A stretch of DNA of 64,000 nt from Nocardiopsis mwathae (GCF_014201195.1 NZ_JACHDS010000001.1:3348001-3412000); one strand, 5' to 3'. Shown: positions 35,618-45,467, counted from the stretch's first letter. Notes: generated by a model from the letters alone, not told the origin. Translations and numbers: made by a program.

Positions 35618-35705
35618 GGGGGCCGGGGCGGGTCCGTGCGCGGTCGAGCGCGGGACACCCACCGCCCCGCCCGCACACCCGAGGGACCGACACCGCGGAG
35701 GAGCC

Positions 35706-36680
35706 GTGAGCATGCGCGCCATCGTCATCGAGGAGCCCGGCGGGCCGGAGGTCCTGCGACCGTGCGAGGTGGACGACCCGCGGCCCGGGCCCGGGCAGGT
35801 GGTGGTCGACGTCGAGGCCGCCGGCGTCAACTTCATCGACATCTACCAGCGCACCGGTGTCTACCCCGTCCCCCTGCCCTACACCCCGGGCCTGGAGGGT
35901 GCGGGCACGGTCACCGCCGTCGGCGCGGGCGTGGCCGACCTGGCGGAGGGGCAGCGCGTCGCCTGGGTGTCGGCGCCCGGGGGCTACGCGCGGCGCGCGG
36001 CCGTCCCCGCCGAGCGGGTCGTCCCGGTCCCCGACGGTGTGTCCACCGAGCGGGCCGCCGCGGTGATGCTGCAGGGACTGACCGCGCACTACCTCACGCA
36101 CGCGACCTACCCGGTCCGCCCGGGCGACGACGTGCTGGTGCACGCCGCTGCCGGAGGCACCGGCCTGCTGCTGGTGCAGCTGGCCAAGGCACGCGGCGCC
36201 CGCGTCATCGGCACGGTGTCCACCGCGGCCAAGGAGAAGCAGGCGCGTGCGGCCGGGGCCGACGACATCATCCGCTACACCGAGGTGGGCGACGTGGCGG
36301 CCGCCGTGCGCGGGCTGACCGGCGGCGCGGGCGTGGCCGCGGTGTTCGACGGCGTGGGGGCCGACACCTTCGACGCCAGCCTGGCCTCGCTGCGGCGGCG
36401 CGGCGTGCTGGCGCTGTTCGGCCAGTCCAGCGGGGTGGTGCCGCCGGTGGACCCGCAGCGCCTGAACAGCGCCGGGTCGGTCTTCCTGACCCGGCCGAAC
36501 CTCGCCGACCACATCGCCGACCGCGCCGAGCTGCTGCAGCGCACCACCGACGTCCTGGGGCTCGTGGACGCCGGAGAGCTGCGCGTGGAGATCGGCGGCC
36601 GCTATCCGCTCGCGGACGCCGCCCGGGCCCATGAGGACCTGGCCGCCCGCCGCACCACCGGCAAGCTGCTGCTGGTCTGA
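35706..36680 (+). CDS. NADPH:quinone oxidoreductase-type dehydrogenase
   Basis: The 324-residue protein is a zinc-free member of the medium-chain dehydrogenase family: VNFIDIYQRTGVYPVPLPYTPG, the NADPH-binding segment VLVHAAAGGTGLLLVQLAK (about 140-158), and FGQSSGVVPPVDPQRL. It reduces quinones or similar electrophiles. The start may be GTG 35706 or ATG 35712; both are close to GGAGGAG. It ends seven bases before the convergent SPFH gene. Confidence 0.92.
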   Translation: MSMRAIVIEEPGGPEVLRPCEVDDPRPGPGQVVVDVEAAGVNFIDIYQRTGVYPVPLPYTPGLEGAGTVTAVGAGVADLAEGQRVAWVSAPGGYARRAAVPAERVVPVPDGVSTERAAAVMLQGLTAHYLTHATYPVRPGDDVLVHAAAGGTGLLLVQLAKARGARVIGTVSTAAKEKQARAAGADDIIRYTEVGDVAAAVRGLTGGAGVAAVFDGVGADTFDASLASLRRRGVLALFGQSSGVVPPVDPQRLNSAGSVFLTRPNLADHIADRAELLQRTTDVLGLVDAGELRVEIGGRYPLADAARAHEDLAARRTTGKLLLV

Positions 36681-36687
36681 GCGGCGC

Positions 36688-37788
36688 CTACTCGTTGTCG
36701 TCGCGCTGGGACGGCAGCGGCCCGGGGCCGGCCGCGGCGGCCGCCTCCTTGCGCGCGTTGGCGACCGCCGCCGCGGCGCTCTCCGCCGCCTCGACCGCGG
36801 CCTGGGCGGCCGCGGGCCGGGGGCGCTGCTCGCCCTCGGTGATCCGGCGCGGTTCTCCCTCGCCTTCCTCCACCTCGTCGGTCGCGGTGCTCGGGGCCGC
36901 GGCGGGGCGTACGCCCTCCCCGGCCTCGCCGGCGAAGGCCTTGGTGACGTTCTGCACCGCCTGGGTCAGCTCGCCGGGGATCACCCAGAACGTGTTCCCC
37001 TCTCCGCTGGCCAGGTGCGGCAGGGTCTCCAGGTACTTGTAGGCCAGCAGCTTGGAGTCGGCGTCGTTGGCGTGCACGGCCTGGAAGACGCGCTCGACCG
37101 CCTGGGCCTCACCGTCGGCGCGCAGGATCCGGGCCTGCTGGTCTCCCTGGGCCTCCAGGATGGCCTGCTGCCGGGCGCCCTCGGCGGTCAGGATGCGGGA
37201 CTGCCGCTCACCTTCGGCGTGCAGGATCACCGCGCGCTTGTCGCGCTCGGCCCGCATCTGCTTCTCCATCGCCTCCTTGATCGTCGGCGGCGGGTCGATG
37301 GCCTTGATCTCGACGCGGTTGGCGCGGATGCCCCACTTGCCGGTGGCGTCGTCGAGGACGCCGCGCAGCCGCGAGTTGATGGTCTCGCGCGAGGTCAGGG
37401 TCTGCTCAAGGTCCATGCCGCCGATGACGTTGCGCAGCGTGGTGATGGTCAGCTGGTCGATGGCCTGCAGGTAGTTGGCGACCTCGTAGGCGGCGGCGCG
37501 GGGATCGGTGATCTGGTAGTAGAGGACCGTGTCGATGTTGACCACGAGGTTGTCCTCGGTGATCACCGGCTGCGGCCGCGAGGAGAACACCTGTTCGCGC
37601 AGGTCGTACTTGGTGTTGACGCGGTCGACGCCCGGGATGATGAAGTTCAGGCCGGGCTGGAGTGTGCGCAGGAAGCGCCCGAACCGCTCGATGTTGTAGG
37701 CGCGCGCCTGCGGCACGATGCGCACCGTGGACACGACCAAGAGGACGGCGATGGCCGCGAGGACGATGAACAGGATGTCGAGCCCCAT
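36688..37788 (-). CDS. SPFH/band 7 membrane protein
   Basis: The 366-residue protein has an N-terminal membrane anchor (LDILFIVLAAIAVLLVV), the SPFH core (about 25-200, with VPQARAYNIERFGRFLRTLQPGLNFI as its entry), and a coiled coil rich in Ala, Glu and Arg (EGERQSRILTAEGARQQAI). The Ala-, Pro- and Glu-rich tail is probably disordered. Homologues such as QmcA form ring-like membrane microdomain scaffolds. It lies downstream of nfeD on the same strand, a conserved pair in which NfeD is thought to bind the SPFH oligomer. Confidence 0.93.
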   Translation of the reverse strand: MGLDILFIVLAAIAVLLVVSTVRIVPQARAYNIERFGRFLRTLQPGLNFIIPGVDRVNTKYDLREQVFSSRPQPVITEDNLVVNIDTVLYYQITDPRAAAYEVANYLQAIDQLTITTLRNVIGGMDLEQTLTSRETINSRLRGVLDDATGKWGIRANRVEIKAIDPPPTIKEAMEKQMRAERDKRAVILHAEGERQSRILTAEGARQQAILEAQGDQQARILRADGEAQAVERVFQAVHANDADSKLLAYKYLETLPHLASGEGNTFWVIPGELTQAVQNVTKAFAGEAGEGVRPAAAPSTATDEVEEGEGEPRRITEGEQRPRPAAAQAAVEAAESAAAAVANARKEAAAAAGPGPLPSQRDDNE

Positions 37789-37860
37789 TGTGATCTCCTG
37801 CCTGCCGAAGGATCCGGGTGTGGGAGGACGATGCGGTGGCGGTGCCCGTGCGAGCGGGCG

Positions 37861-38301
37861 TCAGGGCAGTGCTTCGCGCGGATAGACGATGGCCGTCGCT
37901 CCTTCGATCTCCATGACGTCGACGTGGATACCCGGCGGAATGGAGTGGTCCTCGTCCAGCGACCGGGCCGACCACTCCTCACCGACGAGCTTGATGCGGC
38001 CCTTCTCTCCGGTGACCTCTTCGACGACCACGGCGGACCGGCCGACCAGGGCGTCGGCCCCGGAGCGGAGCAGGGGTGGCTGTTGCAGGTGGCGCTTGGC
38101 GATCGGGCGGACGATGAGCAGGCCGGCGGCGGACGTGACCACGAAGGCCACGACCTGCACCACGACGCCGAACCCCAGTGCGCCGGCGATCCCGGCGACG
38201 AGGGCCGCGATGGCGAGCAGCCCCAGGGACAGGGTCAGCGTGAAGATCTCCGCGATCCCCAGTGCGACCGCGGCGACCAACCACAGGATCCACAGCGACA
38301 T
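37861..38301 (-). CDS. NfeD-family protein
   Basis: The 146-residue protein has about three membrane spans in its first 70 residues (LWILWLVAAVALGIAEIFTLTL first) and a C-terminal OB-fold domain (about 82-144; LVGRSAVVVEEVTGEKGRIKL). It is a short NfeD without the ClpP-like protease half. It lies just upstream of the SPFH gene, with 72 bp between them, and both are probably in one transcript. Confidence 0.92.
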   Translation of the reverse strand: MSLWILWLVAAVALGIAEIFTLTLSLGLLAIAALVAGIAGALGFGVVVQVVAFVVTSAAGLLIVRPIAKRHLQQPPLLRSGADALVGRSAVVVEEVTGEKGRIKLVGEEWSARSLDEDHSIPPGIHVDVMEIEGATAIVYPREALP

Positions 38302-38474
38302 ACGTGACTGCCTCCCGTCCGAAAGTGGCGGGTATCACTACGAAAATACCCCTCCTGCCACGATCAAGCACTACATCGGCGGAGAGGTTCGCCATAGGTC
38401 CGTAATTCCCCGGTCCAAGGTCGCGGGGGCCGGTCCGCTGCGGACCGGCCCCCGCGCCCGCGGAGCGGTGCGGA

Positions 38475-41426
38475 TCAGGGCCTGCGCTCGGTGAACTGCA
38501 GGGCCAACTGGTAGGTCGGGCGGTTCTGCCAGGCGATCGGCCACATGCCGATGCCGCCCAGCTGCGAGTGGATGACGGCGTCGGCGCAGACCTGGTCTCC
38601 GGCCGAGCAGTGGGCGTCGCCGGGGTAGACGTCGGAGGCGGGCGCCGCGGCCGCCTGGGCGAGGGAGTCCAGCAGGGCGGTGCGGCAGGCGCCGACGTCG
38701 CCGCCGCCGCAGTAGGCCTGGCCGAGCGGTGCCCGGACGTCGTCGCCGAGCACGTTGCGCAGGTCCTTGTCGACATAGGACCACCAGCCGTACTGGAAGC
38801 TGGAGCCCTTGTGGGTCTGGCCCTGCTTCACGTCGCCGGGCTCGCCGCCGAGGCTGCCCGAGGGCGATTCGTCGACCTGCACGATCCCGGTGAGGCCCGT
38901 GTAGAGGTCACTGCCCAGTTCCGGTTGGAACTGCGCCCGGACGAGCAGCGGCCACCAGGCGTCGAGCACCCGGATGGCGTCGGCGTGCGCGTAGTGTCCG
39001 GCGTCCCGCCGGGGTTCCCGGCGCAGGGCGCCGTCCTCCAGCCAGTCGCGCAGGCCCGCGACGGTCGCGGCGAGCTCGGGGTCCTCGACGGGGGCGGTGT
39101 CGATGACGCGCAGCAGCTGCGGCAGCACGCGCTCGGCGCGCAGGTCGGCGACGCCGGCCTCGGTCATGACCCGGGTGAGCGAGGCGACGGTGAACTTGTG
39201 GCCGTCGTCGATCAGTCCGGCGACGCGGGCGTCGAGCAGGTCGCCGCGGTGGACCGACCCGGTCCCGTAGCCGGAGGTGTAGCCGCGGGCGATCTTGTTG
39301 TTCCAGTTGACGAGGTAGTCCGGGTTCAGGGCGTTGGGGTGGCGGTCCGGTGGGAGGTAGTCGGCGCTGTTGTCGGCCGGGTCCCAGCCCGACCATCCGG
39401 CTTCGGAGTCGGCCCGGATGGGCAGGTTGGGGTCGGTGCCCGGGGTGCGCACGGGGTTGGCGCCGGAGTTGACGAAGGCGATGTCATCGGCGTCGGCGTA
39501 GTGCCAGTTGAAGGCGTAGCCGATGTCGGCGGCGGCTTGCCGGAAGTCGGTCGCCGAGGTGATGGTGCCGGGTTCGTTGAATTTCTGGAAGCCGATGAGG
39601 GAGTCGACCTCCCGCATGTAGGTGGAGCGGCGGGTGGCGAAAGCCACGGGGGTGTCGTCGACGGTGCCGAAACCGTCGACCAGCCCGTGGGAGGAGCGCA
39701 GGGCGGTGAGCGTGTAGGAGCCGGCGGGCGTCCGGTCGGCCACGCTGGGCGACCACGCGTTGTCCACGCTCAGCTCCTCGAACTCCACGCACCGGCCGTC
39801 GTCGACGTAGGCGCGGGAGTCCAGGCTCGGGGTGGAGCCGTCGGGTTCGCACAGTTCGAGGGCGAAGGTGTCGGTGATGTCCTGTCCGGCGGAGGTGGCG
39901 CTCCAGGCGTAGTCGGTGCCGCGCCCCATCTGCACGTAGAAGCTCACACCGGGGAAGGAGGCGCCGCGGGCGCTGATGCCGGGCCCCTGCAGCTCCTGGA
40001 CCATGAGCAGCTGGGGGGAGAAGTAGCCGGTCTGCGGGCCCATGACGGCGACGGGGTTGCCGCTTTCGGTGTGCCGGCCGGCGACGAGCAGGGCGTTGGA
40101 CATGCCGCGCTCTCCGTCCAGGAAGTCCTCGGGCAGGACGCCTGCGTCGAAGACGCCCTCGGCCGCGCTGAGATCGCCCTGCTCGATGAGGGCCTCGATG
40201 CGCTGCCGGTCGGACTCCGGGAGGTCATCGACGGTGGCGGCGTCGGTGGCGGTCGGCGCTTCGGCCACGGCGGGCGGCGGCGGGGGCGCCGGGGCCCGCG
40301 CTGCGGGGATGTCGGCGTCGTGCACGATGTCGTAGGGGACGACCGAGCCGGGGTCGGGCATGGCGACGCCGACGGGGGCCTCGGGGGTGGCGCTGTAGGG
40401 GAAGTCCCCGTCGACCGTGGTGACGGCCTCGGGGTCGTTCTCCATGCGCCAGGAGCGCCACAGCTCCTCGCCCCTCTCCGCGCCGTACTCGTTCTCGAAG
40501 GCCGCCTTGAGCAGGGCCGATCGTACCTCGCCGCCGCCTCCGCCGCCGAAGAGCAGGCCGACCATGGCGGCGATGCCGACGACGTCGGTGGTGGTGAAGT
40601 GCTCGATCTCGCCCCTCTGGGTGATGGCGTTCTTGTGCCCGGTGAGCACGTACTCGCCGGGGTAGTCGAGCCTGCGCTGGGAGCGGTCGATGTAGGCGTT
40701 GATGCCCTCGATGTAAGCCTCGACGTCGGCCAGGCCCTGGCGCCCGCGCTCACCGCCGGCGGCCACGCGGTCGATCTGGGCCTGCTTGTCGGCCTCGGTG
40801 TAGGGGGCGCCGCGCCACAGGGTCTGCTCCAGCGCCCGGTTGCTCGGCGCGCCCCCGGCGAAGGGGGTGAGCTGGCCGCGCCCGAGGTTGCGCAGCACGT
40901 CCATCAGGAAGAGCCGGTCCTCGGCGGCGGCGTACCCGGCGCCGTACATGGTGCCTTCGCGGGTGGTGCCGTGGATGCGGGGGATGCCGTGGGCGGCGTC
41001 GCGGACGATGGTGACGTCCTGACGCGGCCGGTACCGGCGGTCGACGCGGGAGCCGGCGACGCCGAACGAGGCGTCGGCGAAGTAGTCGCCCAGGTCGCCG
41101 TCGGTGAGTCCGTCGTGGTCGTGCAGGAGGTTGTCGTACATGTCCAGCTGCGAGGAGGAGTGCCTGGGGCGGGTCCCGAACAGCTGGTGGCCGATGATCT
41201 CGACGAGGGTGGCGTTGCCGTTCTGGCCGGGCGGGACGATGTCGCGGCAGATGCCGCCGGAGCAGTGGTCCTCGACGGCGGCCGCGAGCCGGGCCGCATC
41301 GTCGGGGGCTGCCGCGTCCGCCCGCTCCACGGCCGCTGCGGGGGCGGAGGCCATGCCGGTGAGGAGGCAGGCGAGTGCGGTCCCGGCGGCCGCGGCACCG
41401 AGGAGGCGGGGGTGGGGGATGATCAT
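38475..41426 (-). CDS. Secreted penicillin-acylase-family Ntn hydrolase
   Basis: The 983-residue precursor has a Sec signal peptide (about 1-32, ending SAPAAA), an alpha region (DVTIVRDAAHGIPRIHG; AGYAAAEDRLFLMDVLR), a long spacer, then the autocleavage site before the nucleophile Ser in ERGMSNALLVAG, near residue 443. The beta chain follows with GNPVAVMGPQTGYFSP. Family members hydrolyse amides of small acids: penicillins, acyl-homoserine lactones or cyclic lipopeptides. The substrate cannot be told from sequence. The chosen start is ATG 41426, with GAGGTG seven bases before it. A 14-bp palindrome lies 160 bp upstream. Confidence 0.9.
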   Translation of the reverse strand: MIIPHPRLLGAAAAGTALACLLTGMASAPAAAVERADAAAPDDAARLAAAVEDHCSGGICRDIVPPGQNGNATLVEIIGHQLFGTRPRHSSSQLDMYDNLLHDHDGLTDGDLGDYFADASFGVAGSRVDRRYRPRQDVTIVRDAAHGIPRIHGTTREGTMYGAGYAAAEDRLFLMDVLRNLGRGQLTPFAGGAPSNRALEQTLWRGAPYTEADKQAQIDRVAAGGERGRQGLADVEAYIEGINAYIDRSQRRLDYPGEYVLTGHKNAITQRGEIEHFTTTDVVGIAAMVGLLFGGGGGGEVRSALLKAAFENEYGAERGEELWRSWRMENDPEAVTTVDGDFPYSATPEAPVGVAMPDPGSVVPYDIVHDADIPAARAPAPPPPPAVAEAPTATDAATVDDLPESDRQRIEALIEQGDLSAAEGVFDAGVLPEDFLDGERGMSNALLVAGRHTESGNPVAVMGPQTGYFSPQLLMVQELQGPGISARGASFPGVSFYVQMGRGTDYAWSATSAGQDITDTFALELCEPDGSTPSLDSRAYVDDGRCVEFEELSVDNAWSPSVADRTPAGSYTLTALRSSHGLVDGFGTVDDTPVAFATRRSTYMREVDSLIGFQKFNEPGTITSATDFRQAAADIGYAFNWHYADADDIAFVNSGANPVRTPGTDPNLPIRADSEAGWSGWDPADNSADYLPPDRHPNALNPDYLVNWNNKIARGYTSGYGTGSVHRGDLLDARVAGLIDDGHKFTVASLTRVMTEAGVADLRAERVLPQLLRVIDTAPVEDPELAATVAGLRDWLEDGALRREPRRDAGHYAHADAIRVLDAWWPLLVRAQFQPELGSDLYTGLTGIVQVDESPSGSLGGEPGDVKQGQTHKGSSFQYGWWSYVDKDLRNVLGDDVRAPLGQAYCGGGDVGACRTALLDSLAQAAAAPASDVYPGDAHCSAGDQVCADAVIHSQLGGIGMWPIAWQNRPTYQLALQFTERRP

Positions 41427-41584
41427 GTTGTACACCTCGTTTACGCGGGGCTGGCGGCAGGTTAAGCACCGACACCCTTTTCCCGAAAGAGATTCACATT
41501 CGCCCGAGCGCCGACGCGGCGGGCGGGCGCCGCGGCCGCGCCACCCGCCGGGATTCGCCGTCCCCCCGCCACCTGCGAGAAAAA

Positions 41585-41598
41585 CAAGCGATCGCTTG
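41585..41598. promoter_or_regulatory. 14-bp perfect palindrome
   Basis: CAAGCGATCGCTTG, a form seen in TetR-type operators. It lies in the 370-bp divergent region between the penicillin-acylase-family gene and the membrane protein at 41800. The rest of 41427-41799 shows no gene. Confidence 0.5.
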
Positions 41599-41799
41599 CC
41601 CAGATCACGATGTGACCCACGACACAAGGGTCGGTGCGTGGCCGAATGTGGCCACTCCCCGCCCCGCCGCCCCGGAGCCGCCGCTCCGATGGGCCGGGCA
41701 CGCCCGCCGCGGCTCCCGCCGCCGGTGCCATCGGCCCCCTGAAATGCCGCCCCCGCAGGGAGTTTGGCAATCGCCACGTCCCCGGCGAGAATGCCGGAC

Positions 41800-42345
41800 A
41801 TGAGCCACGGCCCCTACCCTTCACCGGATCCGAGCGACCCCTACCGGCAGCACCAGGCCGGCACCCCCTACGACCAGCCCTTCGCGGGCGGTGCGCCGCA
41901 TCCGGGCGGTGACGTCGCACCGGGGCCGATGCCGGTCTACGGCGGCACGCCGCAGACCGGCGGGTGGCAGGCCCCGGCGGAGGCATACGGCGCCGAGCCA
42001 CCGCTCACCACGATCGGGGACATCACGATCACCCGCACCGAGGTGATCACCCCGTCCGGGCGGTTCCCGATCAAGGGCAGCACCTGGAACGTCGCCGACA
42101 TGACCCACCAGCACGAGACCATTCCCGCCTACGCGATCGTGCTGGCGATTCTCTTCTTCCTCTTCTGCCTTCTCGGGCTCTTGTTTCTCCTCATCAAAGA
42201 GCGCAGGATTACCGGAGGCATTCAGGTGACCGCACAGGGAGGCGGGGTGGTGCATTCGACGATGATCCCGGCCCGTGATCCGTCGACGATGATGCAGGTC
42301 ATGCAGTCCGTCAATTACGCGCGTTCGCTGGCGGCCATGCCCTGA
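41800..42345 (+). CDS. Single-span membrane protein, unknown family
   Basis: The 181-residue protein has a Pro/Gly/Tyr-rich cytoplasmic-type N-terminus (about 1-65), a small beta-like domain (DITITRTEVITPSGRFPIKGSTWNV), then one long hydrophobic segment (IPAYAIVLAILFFLFCLLGLLFLL, about 106-129) and a basic ERR stop-transfer signal. The C-terminal 50 residues resemble part of the same beta domain. I do not recognise the family. Start ATG 41800 or 41791. It stands alone. Confidence 0.72.
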   Translation: MSHGPYPSPDPSDPYRQHQAGTPYDQPFAGGAPHPGGDVAPGPMPVYGGTPQTGGWQAPAEAYGAEPPLTTIGDITITRTEVITPSGRFPIKGSTWNVADMTHQHETIPAYAIVLAILFFLFCLLGLLFLLIKERRITGGIQVTAQGGGVVHSTMIPARDPSTMMQVMQSVNYARSLAAMP

Positions 42346-42674
42346 CCGACCGTTCGGCGGCAAGAGGGAGCGGTGGGCCGGGGTCGCCCTGCGGAGACCT
42401 CCCGGCACTCCGGGTGACCACCGGGCGCACGGTGCCCGGAACGCCGCGGCGAATGCCCGGAAAAGCACAGGTCAGCGCGGATATTTCCGAAGCCCGGACC
42501 TGCGGGACGAAATGCGTCGTCAAGCTCCGGCACATTGCGGTTCAATTCTGATCCGACAACGGAATGATCACCATATTCGCCTGGGTGAGTACTTCGCATT
42601 CACGCGGCTAGGTTGCCGCTCATGACCGAATCCGCTCAAGGCGCGTTCTCCCCTGCCCGGGAGGCGCGCGTATC
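42346..42674. other. Intergenic region before osmoprotectant operon
   Basis: Rather AT-rich in the middle (42480-42620). It holds a possible 18-residue leader ORF (42622-42678) whose stop overlaps the permease start as GTGA. No other gene is evident. Confidence 0.4.
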
Positions 42675-43331
42675 GTGACCGACTTCCTGGCGTATGTCGA
42701 TCGGCAGTTCGACACGATCCTGCAGCAGACGATCCTGCACGCCAGCCTGATCGCCCAGTGCATCCTCATCGCGGCGGTCCTGGGCGTGGGGATCGGAGTC
42801 CTGGTCCACCGGAACGAGACCGCGGCGGCGCTGGCCACCGGCACCACCAGCATCATCTTCACCATCCCGTCGCTGGCCATGCTCGGCCTGCTGATCACCC
42901 CGCTCGGACTGGGCGTGGCGCCCACGGTGACGGCGATCGTGCTCTACTCACTGCTGCCGATCCTGCGCAACACCATCTCCGGGCTCAAGGGGGTCGACCC
43001 CGCGCTGGTGGACGCCGCCCACGGCATCGGCATGAGCCGCGCCCGCGTCCTGGTCCGGGTCCAGTTCCCGCTCGCCTGGCCCGCGATCCTGGCCGGACTG
43101 CGTGTCTCCACCCAGCTCGCCATGGGCATCGGCGCCATCGCCGCCTTCGTCAAGGGGCCCGGCCTGGGCGAGCTGATCTTCAGCGCGCTGGGGCGGCTCG
43201 GCACGGCCGACGCGCTGAACATGGCGCTGGCCGGAACGCTCGGCATCGTCCTGCTCGCCCTGCTGTTCGACCTCGCCTTCGTCCTGATCGGCAGACTGAC
43301 CACCTCACGAGGGATCCGAATCCATGCCTGA
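42675..43331 (+). CDS. opuCB: Osmoprotectant ABC permease (OpuCB-like)
   Basis: The 218-residue protein has five to six membrane spans and the EAA-type loop VDAAHGIGMSRARVLVRVQFPLAWPAI, typical of glycine betaine/carnitine/choline permeases. Start GTG 42675 overlaps a small upstream ORF. Its last eight bases overlap the ATPase gene. The four-gene operon has all parts of an OpuC-type importer for compatible solutes. Confidence 0.9.
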   Translation: MTDFLAYVDRQFDTILQQTILHASLIAQCILIAAVLGVGIGVLVHRNETAAALATGTTSIIFTIPSLAMLGLLITPLGLGVAPTVTAIVLYSLLPILRNTISGLKGVDPALVDAAHGIGMSRARVLVRVQFPLAWPAILAGLRVSTQLAMGIGAIAAFVKGPGLGELIFSALGRLGTADALNMALAGTLGIVLLALLFDLAFVLIGRLTTSRGIRIHA

Positions 43332-44652
43332 GAGCACCGCCGCCCCGCACACGCCGGCCGCCCCCGCCGCGAGCGGTGACGACCGTGCCGGAGGCGTCCC
43401 CATCCGCCTCATCGAGGTGACCAAGCGCTTCGGCACCACCGCCGCGCCCGCCGTCGACGACCTCACCATGACCATCCCGGCCGGGGAGATCGTGGTGTTC
43501 CTCGGCCCCTCGGGGTGCGGCAAGACCACCACGATGCGGATGATCAACCGCCTCATCGAACCCACGTCGGGCCGCATCATGATCGGCGACACCGACGCCA
43601 AGCAGCAGCGCCCCGACGAGCTGCGCCGCCACATCGGCTACGTCATCCAGCAGGCCGGCCTCTTCCCGCACATGACGGTGGCCCAGAACATCGCGCAGGT
43701 CCCGCTGATGCTGGGCTGGCCCAAGCCGCGCATCGCCGAGCGCGTGGACGAGCTGCTCACCCTCGTGGGGCTGGACCCGGCCGAGTACCGCCGCCGCTAC
43801 CCGCGCCAACTCTCCGGCGGGCAGCAGCAGCGTGTGGGGGTCGCCCGCGCGCTGGCCGCCGACCCGCCGGTGCTGCTGATGGACGAACCGTTCGGCGCGC
43901 TCGACCCGATCACCCGGGAGAACCTGCAGGACGAGCTGCTGCGGCTGCAGCGCGAGCTGTCCAAGACCATCGTCTTCGTCACCCACGACGTCGACGAGGC
44001 GCTCAAGCTGGGCGACCGCATCGCCATCCTGGACACCGGCTCCACCATCGTCCAGTACGCCCGTGCCGAGGAGATCCTCACCAACCCGGCCAACGCCTAC
44101 GTCGAGCAGTTCATCGGCGGCGAAAGCTCGATGCGGCTGCTCAAACTCACCCGCGTCGCCGACATCACCCCGGAGAACATCGCCACCGCGCGGTTCGACG
44201 ACAGCGCCGCCGAGGTGCACCTCAGGCTCACCGAGACGGGCGCCGAGCGGGCCATCGTGCTCGACGAGCGCGACCGGCCGCTGCACTGGGCGCACCCCGC
44301 CGAACTGGCGGCCGCGCCCGGCACCGTCGCCGACCTCGCCGGCGCGCGGGACGACCGACTCAGCACCGTCGTCTCCGCCGACGCCACCCTGCGCGAGGCG
44401 ATGGAGGCCCTGCTCAACTGCCCCGAGGACATCGTCCCCATCGTGGCGGACGGCGCCTACGCCGGCGCCGTCACCCTGGCCTCCGTCCAGGGCCACATCT
44501 CGGCCATCTACGAACGGCAGAAGGAGCTGCGCCGCCGGCGCCTGGCCGCGGGACTCCCCCCGGTGTCGCTGACCGCCGACCCCGAGGACAGTGCCGGGAG
44601 CGAGCCCCCGGAGGAGACCGAGGCCGCCGTCGCGGCGGGTGAGGCCTCATGA
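43324..44652 (+). CDS. opuCA: Osmoprotectant ABC ATPase (OpuCA-like)
   Basis: The 442-residue protein has the ABC core: Walker A GPSGCGKTTTMRM, Q-loop, signature LSGGQQQRVGVARALAADPPVLLMDEPFGALD (signature and Walker B in tandem), and HDVDEALKLG. After about residue 255 comes a CBS-type regulatory region (VSADATLREAMEALLNCPEDIVPIVADG). CBS domains in this family sense ionic strength. The start is inside the permease gene end; its stop overlaps the next permease by ATGA. Confidence 0.93.
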   Translation: MPESTAAPHTPAAPAASGDDRAGGVPIRLIEVTKRFGTTAAPAVDDLTMTIPAGEIVVFLGPSGCGKTTTMRMINRLIEPTSGRIMIGDTDAKQQRPDELRRHIGYVIQQAGLFPHMTVAQNIAQVPLMLGWPKPRIAERVDELLTLVGLDPAEYRRRYPRQLSGGQQQRVGVARALAADPPVLLMDEPFGALDPITRENLQDELLRLQRELSKTIVFVTHDVDEALKLGDRIAILDTGSTIVQYARAEEILTNPANAYVEQFIGGESSMRLLKLTRVADITPENIATARFDDSAAEVHLRLTETGAERAIVLDERDRPLHWAHPAELAAAPGTVADLAGARDDRLSTVVSADATLREAMEALLNCPEDIVPIVADGAYAGAVTLASVQGHISAIYERQKELRRRRLAAGLPPVSLTADPEDSAGSEPPEETEAAVAAGEAS

Positions 44653-45467
44653 CCGCGCCGGTACGGTCCTCGGCCGCCCCCGACGGCGTCAGCGCCGCCG
44701 AGAAGCACGCGGACGAAGCAGCCTCACCGCTGGGCAGCGGGCTGCGGCTGTTCATCACCCCCGCGGTGATCCTGCTGCTGGCGGGCGGGGCACTGCTCTA
44801 CACCTGGCTCGGCGACGGCCTGGGCTACCTCGACAACACCGAGCTGCGCTCGCTCAACCTCGACAACATCGCGCGGCGCACCTCCGAGCACCTCCAGCTC
44901 TCCGCGGTGGCGACGATCATCGTGCTCATCCTCGCGATCCCGCTCGGGATCGCGGTCAGCCGCAGAAGCATGCGCTGGTCGACCCCGATCGTGCTGGGCA
45001 TCGCCAACATCGGGCAGTCGGCGCCGCCCATCGGCGTGCTGGTCCTGCTCGCAGCGAGCATCGGCATCGGCTTCTGGCCGGCCGTCATCGGGCTGGTCCT
45101 CTACGCGGTGCTGCCCGCTCTGCGCAACACCATGGTCGGCCTCCAGCAGGTGGACCCCGCGCTGATCGACGCCGCCCGCGGCATCGGCATGCCCGGCTGG
45201 CGGGTGCTGCTCAAGGTCGAGCTGCCACTCGCGCTTCCGCTCATCCTCGCGGGCATCCGCACCACCCTGGTACTGCTCGTCGGCATGGTGGGCCTGGCGA
45301 TCTTCATCAACGCCGGCGGCCTGGGGCAGATCGTCGTCGCCGGGAACAGCACCGGCCGCGACGTGACCCTGTTCATCGGATCGCTGCTGATCGCCCTGCT
45401 GGCCCTCCTCATCGACTGGATCGCCGGAGTGGTCAACCGACTCGTTCAACCGAAGGGACTCACCTGA
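44649..45467 (+). CDS. opuCD: Osmoprotectant ABC permease (OpuCD-like)
   Basis: The 272-residue protein has a longer N-terminal leader and five or six spans, with the EAA-type loop IDAARGIGMPGWRVLLKVELPLALPLI. It partners the first permease to form the channel. Its ATG overlaps the ATPase stop and its stop overlaps the binding-protein start, so the whole operon is translationally coupled. Confidence 0.9.
   Translation: MTAPVRSSAAPDGVSAAEKHADEAASPLGSGLRLFITPAVILLLAGGALLYTWLGDGLGYLDNTELRSLNLDNIARRTSEHLQLSAVATIIVLILAIPLGIAVSRRSMRWSTPIVLGIANIGQSAPPIGVLVLLAASIGIGFWPAVIGLVLYAVLPALRNTMVGLQQVDPALIDAARGIGMPGWRVLLKVELPLALPLILAGIRTTLVLLVGMVGLAIFINAGGLGQIVVAGNSTGRDVTLFIGSLLIALLALLIDWIAGVVNRLVQPKGLT

Noticed and set aside
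38568-41465. 965-residue forward frame opposite the acylase gene
   Set aside because: Gly/Val/Asp/Glu-rich antisense shadow without any family-like segment.
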